From Sinohyriopsis cumingii (lineage: Eukaryota; Mollusca; Bivalvia; Unionida; Unionidae), in the NCBI GenBank assembly GCA_028554795.2, contig CM068828.1, positions 7,333,720-7,397,719 of the forward strand: 64,000 nucleotides of DNA. The letters are read 5' to 3'. The stretch's first letter is position 1, and the number at the start of each line of letters is the position of its first letter. Made by a program: the position numbers and the translations under genes. Positions 12,401-23,945 of this stretch are shown here, piece after piece. The notes beneath the pieces are model-generated. The model had not been told where the DNA came from. It was given only the letters and a program-made list of their open reading frames with translations, and made no database searches.

Positions 12401-12611
12401 CACAGGGGCTCGTATCATTGCTTAAAATTGACCTGTCGTACATTAGTCCTACAATGTAAGACATAGAACATGTTGTTTTTGTACCCCCAGAACAAAAATA
12501 TCGGGTGATGTGTCTTACGTTGTAGGACTAGTCGTACATGTACTATATAACTAGTTGCTATACAGTACATGTATGGCAGGTCAATTCTAAGCAAGAATAC
12601 GAGCCCCTGTG
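12401..12611. mobile_element. Palindromic MITE with 8-bp target duplication, 211 bp
   Basis: The TIR begins CACAGGGGCTCGTAT and extends about 40 bp (through TTGACCTG) with few mismatches. Inner inverted segments around GTCCTACAATGTAAGACAT and GTCTTACGTTGTAGGAC also pair. The flanking octamers TTTACAAC and TTTAGAAC (12393-12400, 12612-12619) match 7 of 8. The size of the duplication suggests a hAT-type origin. Confidence 0.85.
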
Positions 12612-13031
12612 TTTAGAACGTCGTTATAATCATCTACGGATATGTCTGTTTTTTAAAAAATAGACCTAATCTTTTAATACTAAAGAAAATGGAAAGAAAC
12701 TTACCGTTCTCGTCTCATTTGTGAGTTAAAATGGCCGTCTTCTGTACAACTGAAACTACACAGCTGACGCATGTATTCCGTGGAATTCCGTACGTCACTG
12801 CCTACGAATACGAAAGTAGACTGCCGGATAAACATTGGGTATTCATTTCATTATAAGTTTTGACTGTTGTAAAAAGAAATCAACATCGCTGATAGAAAGA
12901 AATGATATGCAAAACAATCAGACCGTAACATGTGTATGCGCGTGCGTGTGTGTGTTTGTGTGTGTGTTTGTGATTTGGATTTTTAACGTATTTTTTATAT
13001 ATTTAAATTCAGTTATATTGCTCCGATGTCT
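12612..13031. other. Intergenic sequence, nothing recognised
   Basis: It holds a short GTGTGTTTGTGTG-type run near 12945-12972. No gene or complete element is seen. Confidence 0.5.
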
Positions 13032-13291
13032 GCTTTGTGGCAGTTTATAGTGATGTCTAGCACTGGGGCATCACGCTGCAGACATGTAGCATGATGTCCT
13101 ACCTATTCGCATTATCCTGGCACCAGGCCGACGAGTCCTAACACTAACCTCTTAATGATGAGCGCCTAACGAGGTAGTGCTAGTACCATCTTTTAAAAAT
13201 AAGTATTTGGTATGACTCGGCATGGGTTTAAGCCCGCGACCTCCCGCATCCGAGGCGGACTCTATGACCACTTAGGCCACCGGAGCGATCT
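13032..13291 (-). mobile_element. tRNA-derived SINE (family B) with conserved central domain
   Basis: Minus-strand reading: a tRNA-like head with A box TGGCCTAAGTGG and B-box-like GGGCTTAAACCC, then CGAGTCATACCAAATA, a central part with GACTCGTCGGCCTGGTG, and a tail with TAGACATCACTATAAACTG. Heads of this CTCCGGTGGCC type are common in molluscan SINEs. The tail motif recurs at 28057-28080. No target duplication was resolved. Confidence 0.8.
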
Positions 13292-15458
13292 AAAGTAGCT
13301 TGTGATTCAGCCGTGTCAACAGATACACTTTAGGCCATGCTGTATATTATATTGTGACCTGTTTTTAATTGAAGTACGATATTTCATTGACCATTTTGTT
13401 TAGAAGAGATATAACGTCATGATCTAAGTACCTCTAATATAAAAGACATTGAGGTATCTTACGTGTGGTAAGATTGAAGTCGGGTGTTGCATGCCAAATT
13501 TAACTGTTTCTAAACTTGATAAAGATGTAACGATTGACGGACATGCATACATCTGTATTTTGCTTACTGTAGGGTAATCGCAACTATATTAGTATGCAGG
13601 AGGTAAGAAGATAGCACAGTTTCTTTAAGAGTTGGTCATAGCAATTCCGTGTGGTGTTTTGGCTTGTGCTTTCATTTTTACACGTACTTTCCATGTCTGG
13701 TGCCTTTTGGCTAAAGGGTGATGAATTTAGAGCTCAAGTGCCATCTTTAAGTAATGTTCAAAATTCTGAAAGAAGTCACGGTCAATTATTATTCTCTTAG
13801 TGCTTTCGTTCTAAATTGAAGTCTCAGAGTAAGTTTGGTAGCAATAGTTGAAAGGACTCTGAAATTATAGCCCGAACGTAAATTTAATAAATTTCTTAAA
13901 ATCATGAAAAAGAGATCACCGTGACCCAATTTTGATAACGACAAGCGCAAATGTCAAGATACACAAAGTATAAGTGTTTGATGTCAATATGTGTAGTTGT
14001 GTATAACCTGGAAAAATGAACACAATGTTTTTAGCAATTTTTAATATATCCAGTAACGACTACGTTTCGATGCGCAACACGGGTCATGAGAAAATGCACC
14101 AAAAGCGTTAGTTTAGTGGCGATAGGTGAAAAACAGAAGCATTGGAGTAATAGCCAGGATACCAATTTAACCAAAAACTCGTGGATTGTGGGTCACAGCG
14201 ATAAAGTTTTAGAGCGCGTTCATCACAAGATGCAAAGTGAAACTTTTCTGTCAATATTAGGTGAAAAAATATTGACTGTAAAGCCCGGAAAAGAATGACG
14301 GACGGACGCATGGGCAAAACGAATCATATATACTGCCTGCTTTGTGATGGCGGATGTATATTATCATTGACAGCAGCAATTCACTCTTTGATAATCGTCA
14401 GTGTACTCTACACCCGCTTCCTCATTATTATCCTCATATTTATCGTTATTTATTTCGTCATCACTGACTTCATGAGAATGTTGATATTAGTACAATATTG
14501 GCAGAACCGTCTAATACTATGCTACCGTTGATTTTTCTGTTATTGTTTGTCGTGATCGTCTTTGCCATCGTTATTATCGTCATAGCTACTGAAATTGTTC
14601 TCTTCGCTGTCGTTTTAGATTTCGTTATAGCTTTTATATCTAAAATATTCCTAACAATAGCTTAGAAGAACTTAAACATTTTGTTACGTGTGATAAGAAC
14701 GTGCTATATTGCACATACCCTACAAGTTTACCTTCGAAGCGTTGTAATACTGCGCACTAAATTCAAAGGTATCTGTTTATTCGATCGTGGTCTTGATGCA
14801 TATGTGAGTGCCAACATGAGGCCAGGGCCGGATCAGGTCAAGTATTGGAGGAAAGGAGAGTTGTTGCAAAATTTCAAAAGGGTCCTGACTTTTCTCCCAA
14901 GGACACAAAAGCAAAAATTTTTGTGTCTGTTTACTCAGAGTGTACATAATACTCATCAAGCTTTTGGAAGAATAAAATGATGGTTAGATTTCAAGGGACG
15001 ATGACTGCGTTGTGTGTGTACGTAGTTGTTTTAGCCGGGGTAGGGGGTCCGGAAATCCCGGACACCCTCCCCCATCCGACCCTGCGAGGCTAAGGCTGTA
15101 TGAAACTTTAGATGAAATATGAAAGATGTACGTTTCTCTACTGCTTCATCTCTTTTCTACTTGAATCAAGTTTTGGGGATATTAACGGGCAGAATCTCAG
15201 GCAGTGAATATGCTACATTTAATTCTAATTTGTGGTTGCTATTTGTTTTAGTCCTCGTTGTTGACAATAATAATCCTGTTTTACAGACGAAAACGAGGGC
15301 CATGAACCCTTAAACATGTTGACTTGAGGTTCAAAAGACAAATATAATCTCAGCTAATTTCCATCGATCCGTGTATTCTTCATAACCTGAAGATCTCGTG
15401 TGTATACACCCTTACCCTTCCCGATACAGAAACAGACCTAGGAGATAATTACCTCAGC

Positions 15459-15461
<3 letters not shown>
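13292..15461. other. Intergenic sequence, no gene identified
   Basis: AT-rich. Both strands have open stretches near 14086-14317 (about 70 codons each), but nothing recognisable. No complete element found. Confidence 0.45.

Positions 15462-15528
<67 letters not shown>
15462..15528. repeat. (TA)n microsatellite
   Basis: Uninterrupted TA for about 67 bp. Confidence 0.98.
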
Positions 15529-15529
<1 letters not shown>

Positions 15530-15751
15530 GTTGATTGAAGCCAAATCCTCTGTCTGCGAATGGTTCGTCGTACGATAAGCTCTGTTGACCTTTATTCTTT
15601 AGGCATAAACGCGCACGAGTGCAAGTTTGTCACTTATCTGAATTCAACGTTAACTTTTTTTTTAATGTATATAAAAATATTAACGTATAAAAAAACATGC
15701 ACGTATGTTAAGAGTTTTTTTTTTTTTATTTACATAAGCAAACAAATCTAT

Positions 15752-16667
15752 TAGAGGCCGACCGAAACTAAATTTCTGGTTTCGGCCGAAAACGAAACCA
15801 GACCGAAAGTTATAATTGACTTTTGGTCGAAACCGAAGCCGAAACCGAAGTTGCCGAACTCAAGATTTATTAAGTAGGCCTGGGTCATGATGCAATGCTA
15901 CACTTCAACAACTGAGTAGGGTAACATGTCGACAACGATCAGGGGTCCATGATGCACTTATCAATTCTCTGAACTGCAACGTGGTCATCAGGCCAGACCA
16001 ATGATGTCAAGGACGAATGCACAAAATTCGGTAAGGCATGTTTAGTCGCTTTCTCTTCCATCATCATCTTTTTCGAGGCACGCTCTGCTCCGTCGTTCAT
16101 GGACCTCTTGAGATACGTATCATGGAGCTCCGTTGCAGCTGGCCAGATGACCTTTCAAGTCTGAAACTGTCTGAAGTCTTGGTTTATCGCTGCCAAGTGA
16201 TAACAGTTTGTTGCATTCTTTGCACTGCTTGCATAAGAACCGATTTTTGTGATGTAATCCCACACTGCATTCTTCGACATTCTTTGCGGTGGTTAACTAA
16301 TCCGTTTATTATTAACTTCAATTTTCTACTTACACAGATTAACTCGCTACAGTTTAACTAACTGAAATTATCAATATTGTCAGACTTCGAAATCTCTGTA
16401 TTCAACACGCGAGTAGACTGAAATGCAACAGTGCCTAGAATTGCCTAGCGCCGACTGACTGGCCGACAAGCAGAGTAATAGACGCAGCACTAGCGCTGCA
16501 TTCTGAAAGTTACAATAGATCTTCGGCTGATGACCGAAAGTCAATACCAGTTTAGGCCGAAACCGAAAGCTAACTTTTTGGCTTCGGCCGAAACAGAAAC
16601 TACGCCGAAAGAGGCCATTTGCCAACTTTCGGCTCCGAAACCAAAACCGAATTTCGGTCGGTCTCTA
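15752..16667 (-). mobile_element. hAT transposon remnant, 916 bp, perfect 8-bp target duplication
   Basis: The TIRs are TAGAGGCCGACCGAAA and, inverted, TAGAGACCGACCGAAA. Sub-terminal TTTCGGC and GCCGAAA motifs are clustered at both ends. A perfect 8-bp target duplication AAATCTAT lies at 15744-15751 and 16668-16675. The interior retains a BED zinc-finger coding fragment on the minus strand. The rest of the transposase is missing, so this is an internal-deletion derivative. Confidence 0.92.
16120..16268 (-). pseudogene. BED-type zinc finger fragment of a hAT transposase
   Basis: Minus-strand frames read VWDYITKIGS and then, after a frameshift, CKQCKECNKLLSLGS and DLKGHLASC. This is the BED-finger pattern (aromatic V-W-D-Y start, CxxC, then H/C ligands). 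A stop follows soon after. The frameshift and the missing catalytic part make it dead. Confidence 0.75.
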
Positions 16668-16680
16668 AAATCTATTTAAT

Positions 16681-17100
16681 TCACATATGCGAACTCTGTG
16701 TCGCATGTGGTAACTCTTTTTTCACGTGAAATTCTTGTTAGCATCTGTGCAATAAATTATTTATTTTGCATACGTGAAAATGAATACAGAATCGACACTA
16801 TCTCAGAAGGTAGATACGAGGCGGAGTGTAGAAAGAATTTTCTTTCAAACACGTAAAATATGCACCATTCACATAACGTATTAAGAAAGAATTTCACGTG
16901 TGTACAGATGAACTTTATTTCACACATATTAAAAATACTCTATATATATATATATCTTGTTCACATATGGAAACAATTTTACATATAAAAATTTCACATA
17001 TGAGAAGAGTATTACAATTGAAAATAAATTTCTCACTAGTAAGAATTTATTTCAGTCAATATTTTAAATACTTATTCACATATGTGAACCAGGAATTTAT
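16681..17100. repeat. Cluster of interspersed CATATG/CACGTG palindromes
   Basis: TTCACATATG, CATATGTGAA and TTCACGTGAAA-type decamers recur at irregular spacing (for example 16681, 16714, 16965, 16996, 17077), directly beside the hAT insertion. It may be a degraded unnamed repeat. No coding signal. Confidence 0.45.
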
Positions 17101-18050
17101 GCTAAAACGACAGGCTACGCTGGCCACCGTTTCTTTCATACTTATTAGAACCATACACTCCCACTCCAGTGTCGATATTGTATTACTGTATATTGTATAA
17201 TAATAAAAAATGGGGGGGGGGATCAATAAGCTGTCTCGAGTCTGACGGATCCCCTGTGAATCGCAAATCTTATGGAACGTGGTCTGCCCTTGTGCTTCAT
17301 CTCTAAAGTTGTCTATAAATATGGTTATCTCCATGTGTGGGTAAACGGAATCACGTGACAATTAATACTTCCAGCTCAGTACCCACAAATGTAGTTCTAG
17401 TCTATTTTTAGAACATTTTTTTCCTCTCTCATTTTGGTGGTGATAGAAGAGTTTTATTTATGCATTTTTGGTAGGAATTTAAAGGTAACTGTTTATTCTT
17501 GATAATATGAGCTCAGGGTGTTGTTGTCTGTGTGTATTTCGGCAACAGTGCACAGCGAGTAATAAGGCCTTGGTGATGATCCGGAAGTGAAATCTGTGTT
17601 CTGTTTACATGCTGCTATGTTGACATTCCAGCATCTCAAAAAAGAGCAGGTCAACCTTTGACAATAACTTCACCGTGAAGTCATCTTTGAAGGTATTTTA
17701 GATTAACATATGATTTGCATTGATTTTCACACAGTGGAAAGGTCAGTACTGAGAAACAAATGTACAGAACATATAGTAAAATTAATTGTGTTCTATGTCC
17801 AAACGAGTGGTCTATTGTTTGTCGGGACATACTTGATTTAGTGCTTGATGTATATCTTCTAGTATTCCGTCAACTCAAGCGCTACAATTCAACGTTAAAG
17901 ATAAAAACATTTTGCATTTTCTCAGCTGTAGATGTATGAATGAGATGTAACGTCGTAAACTTAATGGCGTCATTCACTTACCAATGTAGAGAATACTAGG
18001 CAAGATCAATGCTCCACACCAGTATCTAAGTTTTAGTTTCTTTTCTTTAC
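17101..18050. other. Intergenic sequence, nothing recognised
   Basis: A G run lies near 17211-17220. No gene or complete repeat seen. Confidence 0.5.
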
Positions 18051-18505
18051 ATGAAAATGAAATAGCCTCAATTTTTGTACATTTTACAACTATGTATATG
18101 AAAATGAAATAGCCTCAATTTTTGTACATTTTACAACTATGTATATGAAAATGAACAGCCTCGATTTTTGTACACTTTACAACTATGTATATGAAAATGA
18201 ATAGCCTCAATTTTTGTACATTTTACAACTATGTATATGAAAATGAACAGCCTCAATTTTTGTACATTTTACAACTATGTATATGAAAATGAACAGCCTC
18301 AATTTTTGTACATTTTACAACTATATATATGAAAATGAACAGCCTCAATTTTTGTACATTTTACAACTATGTATATGAAAATGAACAGCCTCAATTTTTG
18401 TACATTTACAACTATGTATATGAAAATGAACAGCCTCAATTTTTGTACATTTTACAACTATGTATATGAAAATGAACAGCCTCAATTTTTGTACATTTTA
18501 CAAAC
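18051..18505. repeat. Minisatellite, 45-47 bp x about 10
   Basis: The unit contains ATGAAAATGAACAGCCTC followed by AATTTTTGTACATTTTACAA. Copies are nearly identical. The first two carry AAATAGCC instead of ACAGCC, and one lacks a T. Confidence 0.95.
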
Positions 18506-19002
18506 ATTTTATTAAAAACGTAAGAGTCATGTGATCAATAAGGCGCAATCTAAGCTGTGGCTTAAAGTGTATGTGAACGTAGTTTTGTAGGCGCATTTAC
18601 TAGTCTTACCAAACTCTATTAAATCCTGATTATTGTATTATCTGCACCTTAAATGTCATCAAAACACTTCCACACTAAAATTATTGATATGGAGTCTTAC
18701 AATGGTGGCCAGGTATTAAAACCAAGAAAAGAGGACGTCGGGTCTATCATAACAGATACCAGGGTAGTACGAAAGTTTATCAACATTCGTGACATCACCA
18801 CACATGACATTCAGTTCAGTTTCTAATCATACAGTAATGGATCGCATTTATATGTTGACGTCGTCCAAAAATGTCTATGTAATTTAACAATGACTGTTAC
18901 CGTAAGCATTTCTTTGTGAGTGTAAACAATAACCTTCCAAGTGAATATGGACGTGCGATGATTTAAAGGAAGTGAATTATCACCATTTAAAAGATTGTAC
19001 TT

Positions 19003-19099
19003 TTCTCGTGGGTCGGTGGTTCTCCACCATTAATACTGGCCGCCATGTATAGCCTATCGTGTGCTGAAAAATGGCGTTAAACCCCACATAGATAGACGG
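19003..19099 (+). mobile_element. 5'-truncated SINE (family A)
   Basis: Only the 3' part remains, from TCTCGTGGGTCGGTGG to GGCGTTAAACCCCACA. It is flanked by a perfect 13-bp target duplication AAAGATTGTACTT at 18990-19002 and 19100-19112, so it inserted already truncated. The (AAC)n tail is absent and replaced by a short ATAGATAGACGG. Confidence 0.9.
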
Positions 19100-19250
19100 A
19101 AAGATTGTACTTAATTATATCTTTTTAAATGACACGCATTAGTGAATTAGTCGGTACTGAACGCCTACATGATATGTATAACTTGTATTATAAATAGTAC
19201 GTCCATTTTCGACTCTTAATCCAATATGGGAAATGTACACCATTTGATTA

Positions 19251-19486
19251 ATGTGATTTTAATACGAATTATTTACTTGTTCCTAGTTATAGCACGCGTC
19301 AATTGGTCGTACTTTATTGAACAAGTTGATCGTTCCGGAACGGAGGTGGTATGATAACTACTGAACGTTCCGGAACGAATTTTATCTCCTCAATGGAAAG
19401 GTCTGTCGAATCAAGTACGACCGAGTGACAATTACAGGAATTGTGCTATAAAAAGGATAAAAGTAAATAATTCCAATCAAAATCAT
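19251..19486. mobile_element. Foldback MITE, about 236 bp
   Basis: The two halves are inverted copies: outer TGATTTT...AATTATTTACTT, then TTATAGCAC, then GGTCGTACTT. The GTTCCGGAACG palindrome occurs twice in the centre. There is no coding capacity. The target duplication is not certain. Confidence 0.75.
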
Positions 19487-20550
19487 ATAAATCATGTTTT
19501 ATTTTGCTTTATAATATTATTCAAACAAAAAACAAATAATAATTTGTGTGTGGAAACCGATATATACAGAAAGAACATGTAAATACATGTGTATTTATGT
19601 TTTTCAGTGTATTTCGGTGTTTCTAGTAACCCCTTTGTTAAGGGTCATTTTATTGGGTGGTGTATACTATCGTTTTATTCAAACTGTAAAATAAACAGCA
19701 GAAGAAGCTTTGTTCGTCATCAGAGCCTACATATAACGTTTTCTATGCAAGTGAGAAGCATAATGCTGGGTACTCAACACCATATTAATAGATACAGTGC
19801 AGGTGAATAGCTGGGGCTGCAATTAAAGGAAGGGATTCTTATTCAAACCTTTTTATCGCATGATCATCCTCAATTACATCTAGAGAAATCATAACCTCTT
19901 GTATGAAGCATGCCATGTTTCATTAATTCTGCAACTTCCACTCGACAGAGTTAGTCTGCAATGATGCAATGATCTAGTCCTTTACCTAAGCGCGAATCGA
20001 GTGGGCCTCACTGGTGAGTGTGCTATCCTCTCAGACTGAGATAATCCGACTGAATTGACCATGGGGAGAACACGTCAGGCAAAATTGTGATTGGTTGTAG
20101 ATTTAACATCCGGTGACGTTTCATTTAAATATGGCGCTAAAATAGATGTCATAGCTACTGAAAGTAAAAGAATTGTTTCACTCACAGGAAAAAGCGTTGT
20201 TTTCAGTTTTACTATCTGGGTAATACAATAGATGAATTGAGATGGATATTTGTCTTACATTCATCTTATGACACTGAATGATAAATTGTATTGAATCGTT
20301 TTGTGTACAGTGAAAAAATATTGATATCTGTAATTTCAATGATCTCGATTCGTATTCATTGACTGCATCCCTCATTAATGAGTGTAATTGCACTGATTTA
20401 TGATTATCTTGTTTACAGTGTACTGTCATATGCATATATTTTGTTTAGAAAAGAGTCTAAGACTTCATTTGCTAATAAATGTCGTTTATTTCGCCCCCCC
20501 CCCCCATTTTTACTCCGTTTCTAAAAATAGCCACTGGAATTTCTCCTGCA
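19487..20550. other. Intergenic sequence, nothing recognised
   Basis: A C run lies near 20495-20507. No supported gene. Confidence 0.5.
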
Positions 20551-21182
20551 TAGTAGGACATCGACCCAGATTGTTTTGTTTTGGGGGTCGAAGTCTTATT
20601 TTTCTAAATAACGGCGCTGTGTAGCGTGTTCTGATGTTGACTAACATCGTAACGAAAGTCAGATTTTCAGGAACATCTCACACACTTGGCAGACCATATA
20701 TACGCTTTTCTACAAACTAAACTCAATGTTTAGTCAATGAAAGCCGGGACTGCCGAAATCGGGTTAAGTTGAAGTGTTTTTTAACGAATCGAATAAAATA
20801 AATTAATATTAAAGAAATTGTTTAGGTGGCCTCATTTCGTTAAAGAGTCTTAACATTCTTTTGAACGATTCTCTGCTTCTGTCGCATTCCAGTCAATTGA
20901 AAGCCAACGGAACTTGAAAAACCTGTCTCTTTGTTTGTGTGGGAACTTGAATTTAGTAGAAAAATGACATCAGTAAGTAAAGTCTGACTATATCATTATT
21001 ACTTTAATTTGTAGAAAAGCACCAATATGGGCTGCAAAGTGTGAGATATTCCTGAAAATTTGACTTATCATTCCAATGTTAATCGACATTAGAACATGCT
21101 ATAAAGCGCCATTATTTGGGCAGTAAGACTGGACCCCCAAAACATAAATATCAGGGTCAATGACTTACATTGTAGGACTACC
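20551..21182. mobile_element. Long-arm foldback element, arms about 175 bp
   Basis: The left arm (20551-20724) and right arm (21000-21182) are inverted and pair over TTTTGGGGGTC, AAATAA(C/T)GGCGCT, TAGC(G/A)TGTTCT, TTTTCAGGAA(C/T)ATCTCACA and GCTTTTCTACAAA with scattered changes. About 275 bp of unrelated sequence separates them. The outer CCTACAATGTAAG part also occurs inside the 12401-12611 MITE. Confidence 0.8.
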
Positions 21183-21710
21183 ACTGCAGTCTGACATTTT
21201 ATCAGTAAAATATGACACAGATTTGTGACAATTTTGTGAGAATTTTAGCTGATACACCTTGACTGAAATTAAATTTTGAATTGAGTGGATCATGCATGTA
21301 ATCAGAGCTAGAAATGATGTCATTTGAAAGCTCTAAAATATGTTACAGCTAGACTTGAATTTTAAGGAGAATTATATCTGTGAATATTTGCCATAAAGAA
21401 ATTATGACAAACACTATGATTTGAAAGATGTGTGCATTTGCACTCATGTACGTGGTACAGGGGTTTCTAACAAGTTTAGAAATCTTTTCAACTGCCATTT
21501 ATAGTGAACTTTCAGAAAGTAAGAAGAAAAATTCTTGATTAAGGGTAGTTGATTAAACATTTTTACTAACTTGCAATTACAATACTGTACTCTAATTACT
21601 CGATTAAACGTCATTACAATGTATAGTGTTATGAGTCTATGCTCTTAAAATAAGTGATAGCAAAGTGTGAAAGACAACAAGCTTTGTAAAATTTAAGACA
21701 TAATTTATTT

Positions 21711-23945
21711 AATAATAATAATAATATGAGGACTTTGTATAGTGCCCAATCATTAGAAGCTCTAAGCGCTTTACAACATGAGACAACACATATAAGATAA
21801 AAAACATATAATGATATGATTACAAAAACAAACACCATAATATTAGAAAACATTAAAAAACATGTGGAGAATATTTAAGGTAGGAAACATTATTAGGTCT
21901 TTAAGTTTGTTCTTGCAGTCGAAATAAGGGAGTTTTGAGAGCCCTCTTGAATGTGATCACTGTGTCTTTATGTCTAAGTTCAGTGGGCAATTCATTCCAC
22001 GTTGCTGGGCCCTGGTATGCAAAAGAATGCTGTCCATATGACTTTGTTTTCATACTTGGAATAATGAGTATACGATTGTCAGAAGAGGAGCGTAAGTATC
22101 TTGCTGGTGTCTACACATGGGTGAGGTCGGATAGGTATGTTGGACTAGAGTCCGACAGTGAAACATAGCACAGAGAACAAATTTTGTGTTTGATTCTGGA
22201 TCGAATGGATAGCCAGTGTAGGTTACAGTGCAGCAGGGAGGTGTGCTTTGATTGTGGTACTCAAAGTATGATCCGAGCAGCTGTGTTTTGAACTTTTTGA
22301 AGTTTCTGGAGCAGATATTGAGATGAACCAGACAGAATTGAGTTACAATAGTCCAGTCTTGAAAGTACTAATGAACACACAAGTGTTTTAGTGGCATCAG
22401 GTGAAAGATATTTGTGAATTGAGCTGATGCGTCTCAGCTCAAGATATGCAGCCTTGCATGTGTTCATGGCATGTTGGTGCAGTGTGAGAGTACTGTCCAG
22501 AGTAACACATAGGTTTCGTACTGATTGTGTGAATTTAATGTTGGTGTTGCTGATATTTATTGTTTGAGGTAAAGGATGTGAATGAGAAAGTCTTTGTGTT
22601 GTGATCAGAATGGCCTCAGTTTCATCATATTCATCTGCAGCTTGTTACATGTCATCCATGATTTCACATCAGAAATGCACCTCTCTACACCTTGGATGGT
22701 AGCATCAACTTCAGTTGGGTGGCTAGATTTGTATATTTGGGTGTCATCAGCATACAATTGGTGAGTTGTTGTTGTTGTAGGGTTTACCGCCATTTTTCAG
22801 CACTCGATAGGCTATACATGGCAGCCAGTATTAATGGTGGAGGAAGAACCCGGAAAACCCCAGAAAGAACCACCGACCCACAAGAAGCTACTGGCAGGCT
22901 TTCTCACATACCCACATTAGCCGAATCCGAGACTTGAACCCACGCAGACAGAGGTGAGATGGCAGCGATCCGTAACGTAGAGCGCTTAAGACCACTCGGC
23001 CACTTGGGGCCCTTCAATTGGTGAGACACTGGATGATGATCTATGACACTTGAGAGCGACTGAATGTACAGAATGAAGAGAACAAGTCCAGGAACAGACC
23101 CCTGTGGAACACCACAACATAGATCAACTGGGCTGGAGTGTATTCCATTTGCAGATACAATTTGTGTCCTGTTGACCAAGTAGGACTTGAACCACGGTAA
23201 GGCTGTATCATGAATGCCAAATACATGCTGGAGACGGTGAAGTAATATATCATGGTCTGTTGTGTCAAATGCTGCAGACAAATCAAGGAGGGTGACGACT
23301 GTAATCTTTCCGCTATCCAACGCAGAAAGAATGTCGTTAACTACTTTTAGAAGAGTAGTTTCAGTACTGTGGCAAGGGCGATATGCAGATTATACATTGC
23401 TAAAAAGACTTTGAATTTAGATGAGATACAAGCTGGGATAGAACAACCTTTTCTAAGATTTTTTATATGAATGGGAGATTAGAAACTGGGTGGTAGTTCT
23501 TTAAATCGTTATGGTCTAGTGTTGGTTTCTTCAGCAGAGGCTTTACAATGGCAGTTTTGAAAAATGATGGGAATTGCCCAGATGAGAGAGGTCTTAATAA
23601 CATCAGTTAGTGAAGGCAATACTGGATCTAAGCACTCAAGCAGCAATGATGTTGGAATTAGATGAAGTTCACTTGACTTTGGTGCACCCTTCATCAGGAT
23701 TGTACGTACGAAATCCATAGAGACAGGTTCAAATGCTGCTAATGGTTGCCGGTCAAATTCTGTATCCCAACTGTATGGTGACGACGAGTCAGTTGAAATT
23801 GTGGCGTCAAACTTATCTCTAATGGTTTGTACTTTGTCATGGAAGAAATTTGCAAACATGTCCAGAAGGTCGACTGGAGAGAAGGTAGTTGGAAGTGGTT
23901 TAGATTTGTTCCTTGCTGATCTGTCAAGTCTTTTGTTGAATCACT
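21711..23945 (-). mobile_element. CR1/L2-like LINE, 5' truncated, reverse transcriptase broken
   Basis: The minus strand encodes reverse transcriptase pieces in order: LLDLSAAFDTTDHDILL (motif A), GVPQGSVPG (motif B), then YADDTQIY (motif C), and the distal SRLDYCNSILSG and LQKVQNTAARII. It ends with a GTAAAGCGCTT-type 3' end and (ATT)n tail. A SINE at 22766-23014 splits the frame just before YADD, and other frameshifts are present (for example near 23510). It has no endonuclease domain, so it is a dead copy. Confidence 0.9.
22766..23014 (-). mobile_element. SINE (family A) nested inside the LINE reverse transcriptase
   Basis: The SINE body is full length, with TTGTTG tail at the left and the GGGGCCC head at the right. 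A perfect 11-bp target duplication CAATTGGTGAG lies at 22755-22765 and 23015-23025. Removing the SINE and one duplication rejoins the LINE reading frame across motif C. Confidence 0.95.

Noticed and set aside
13219-13291. A genuine tRNA gene on the minus strand
   Set aside because: The sequence has A- and B-box-like motifs, but the acceptor stem does not pair and it continues into a SINE body.
22904-23320. A 138-codon reverse-transcriptase-like gene
   Set aside because: Only the first part is LINE reverse transcriptase; the end is translated SINE. It is part of a dead LINE, not a gene.
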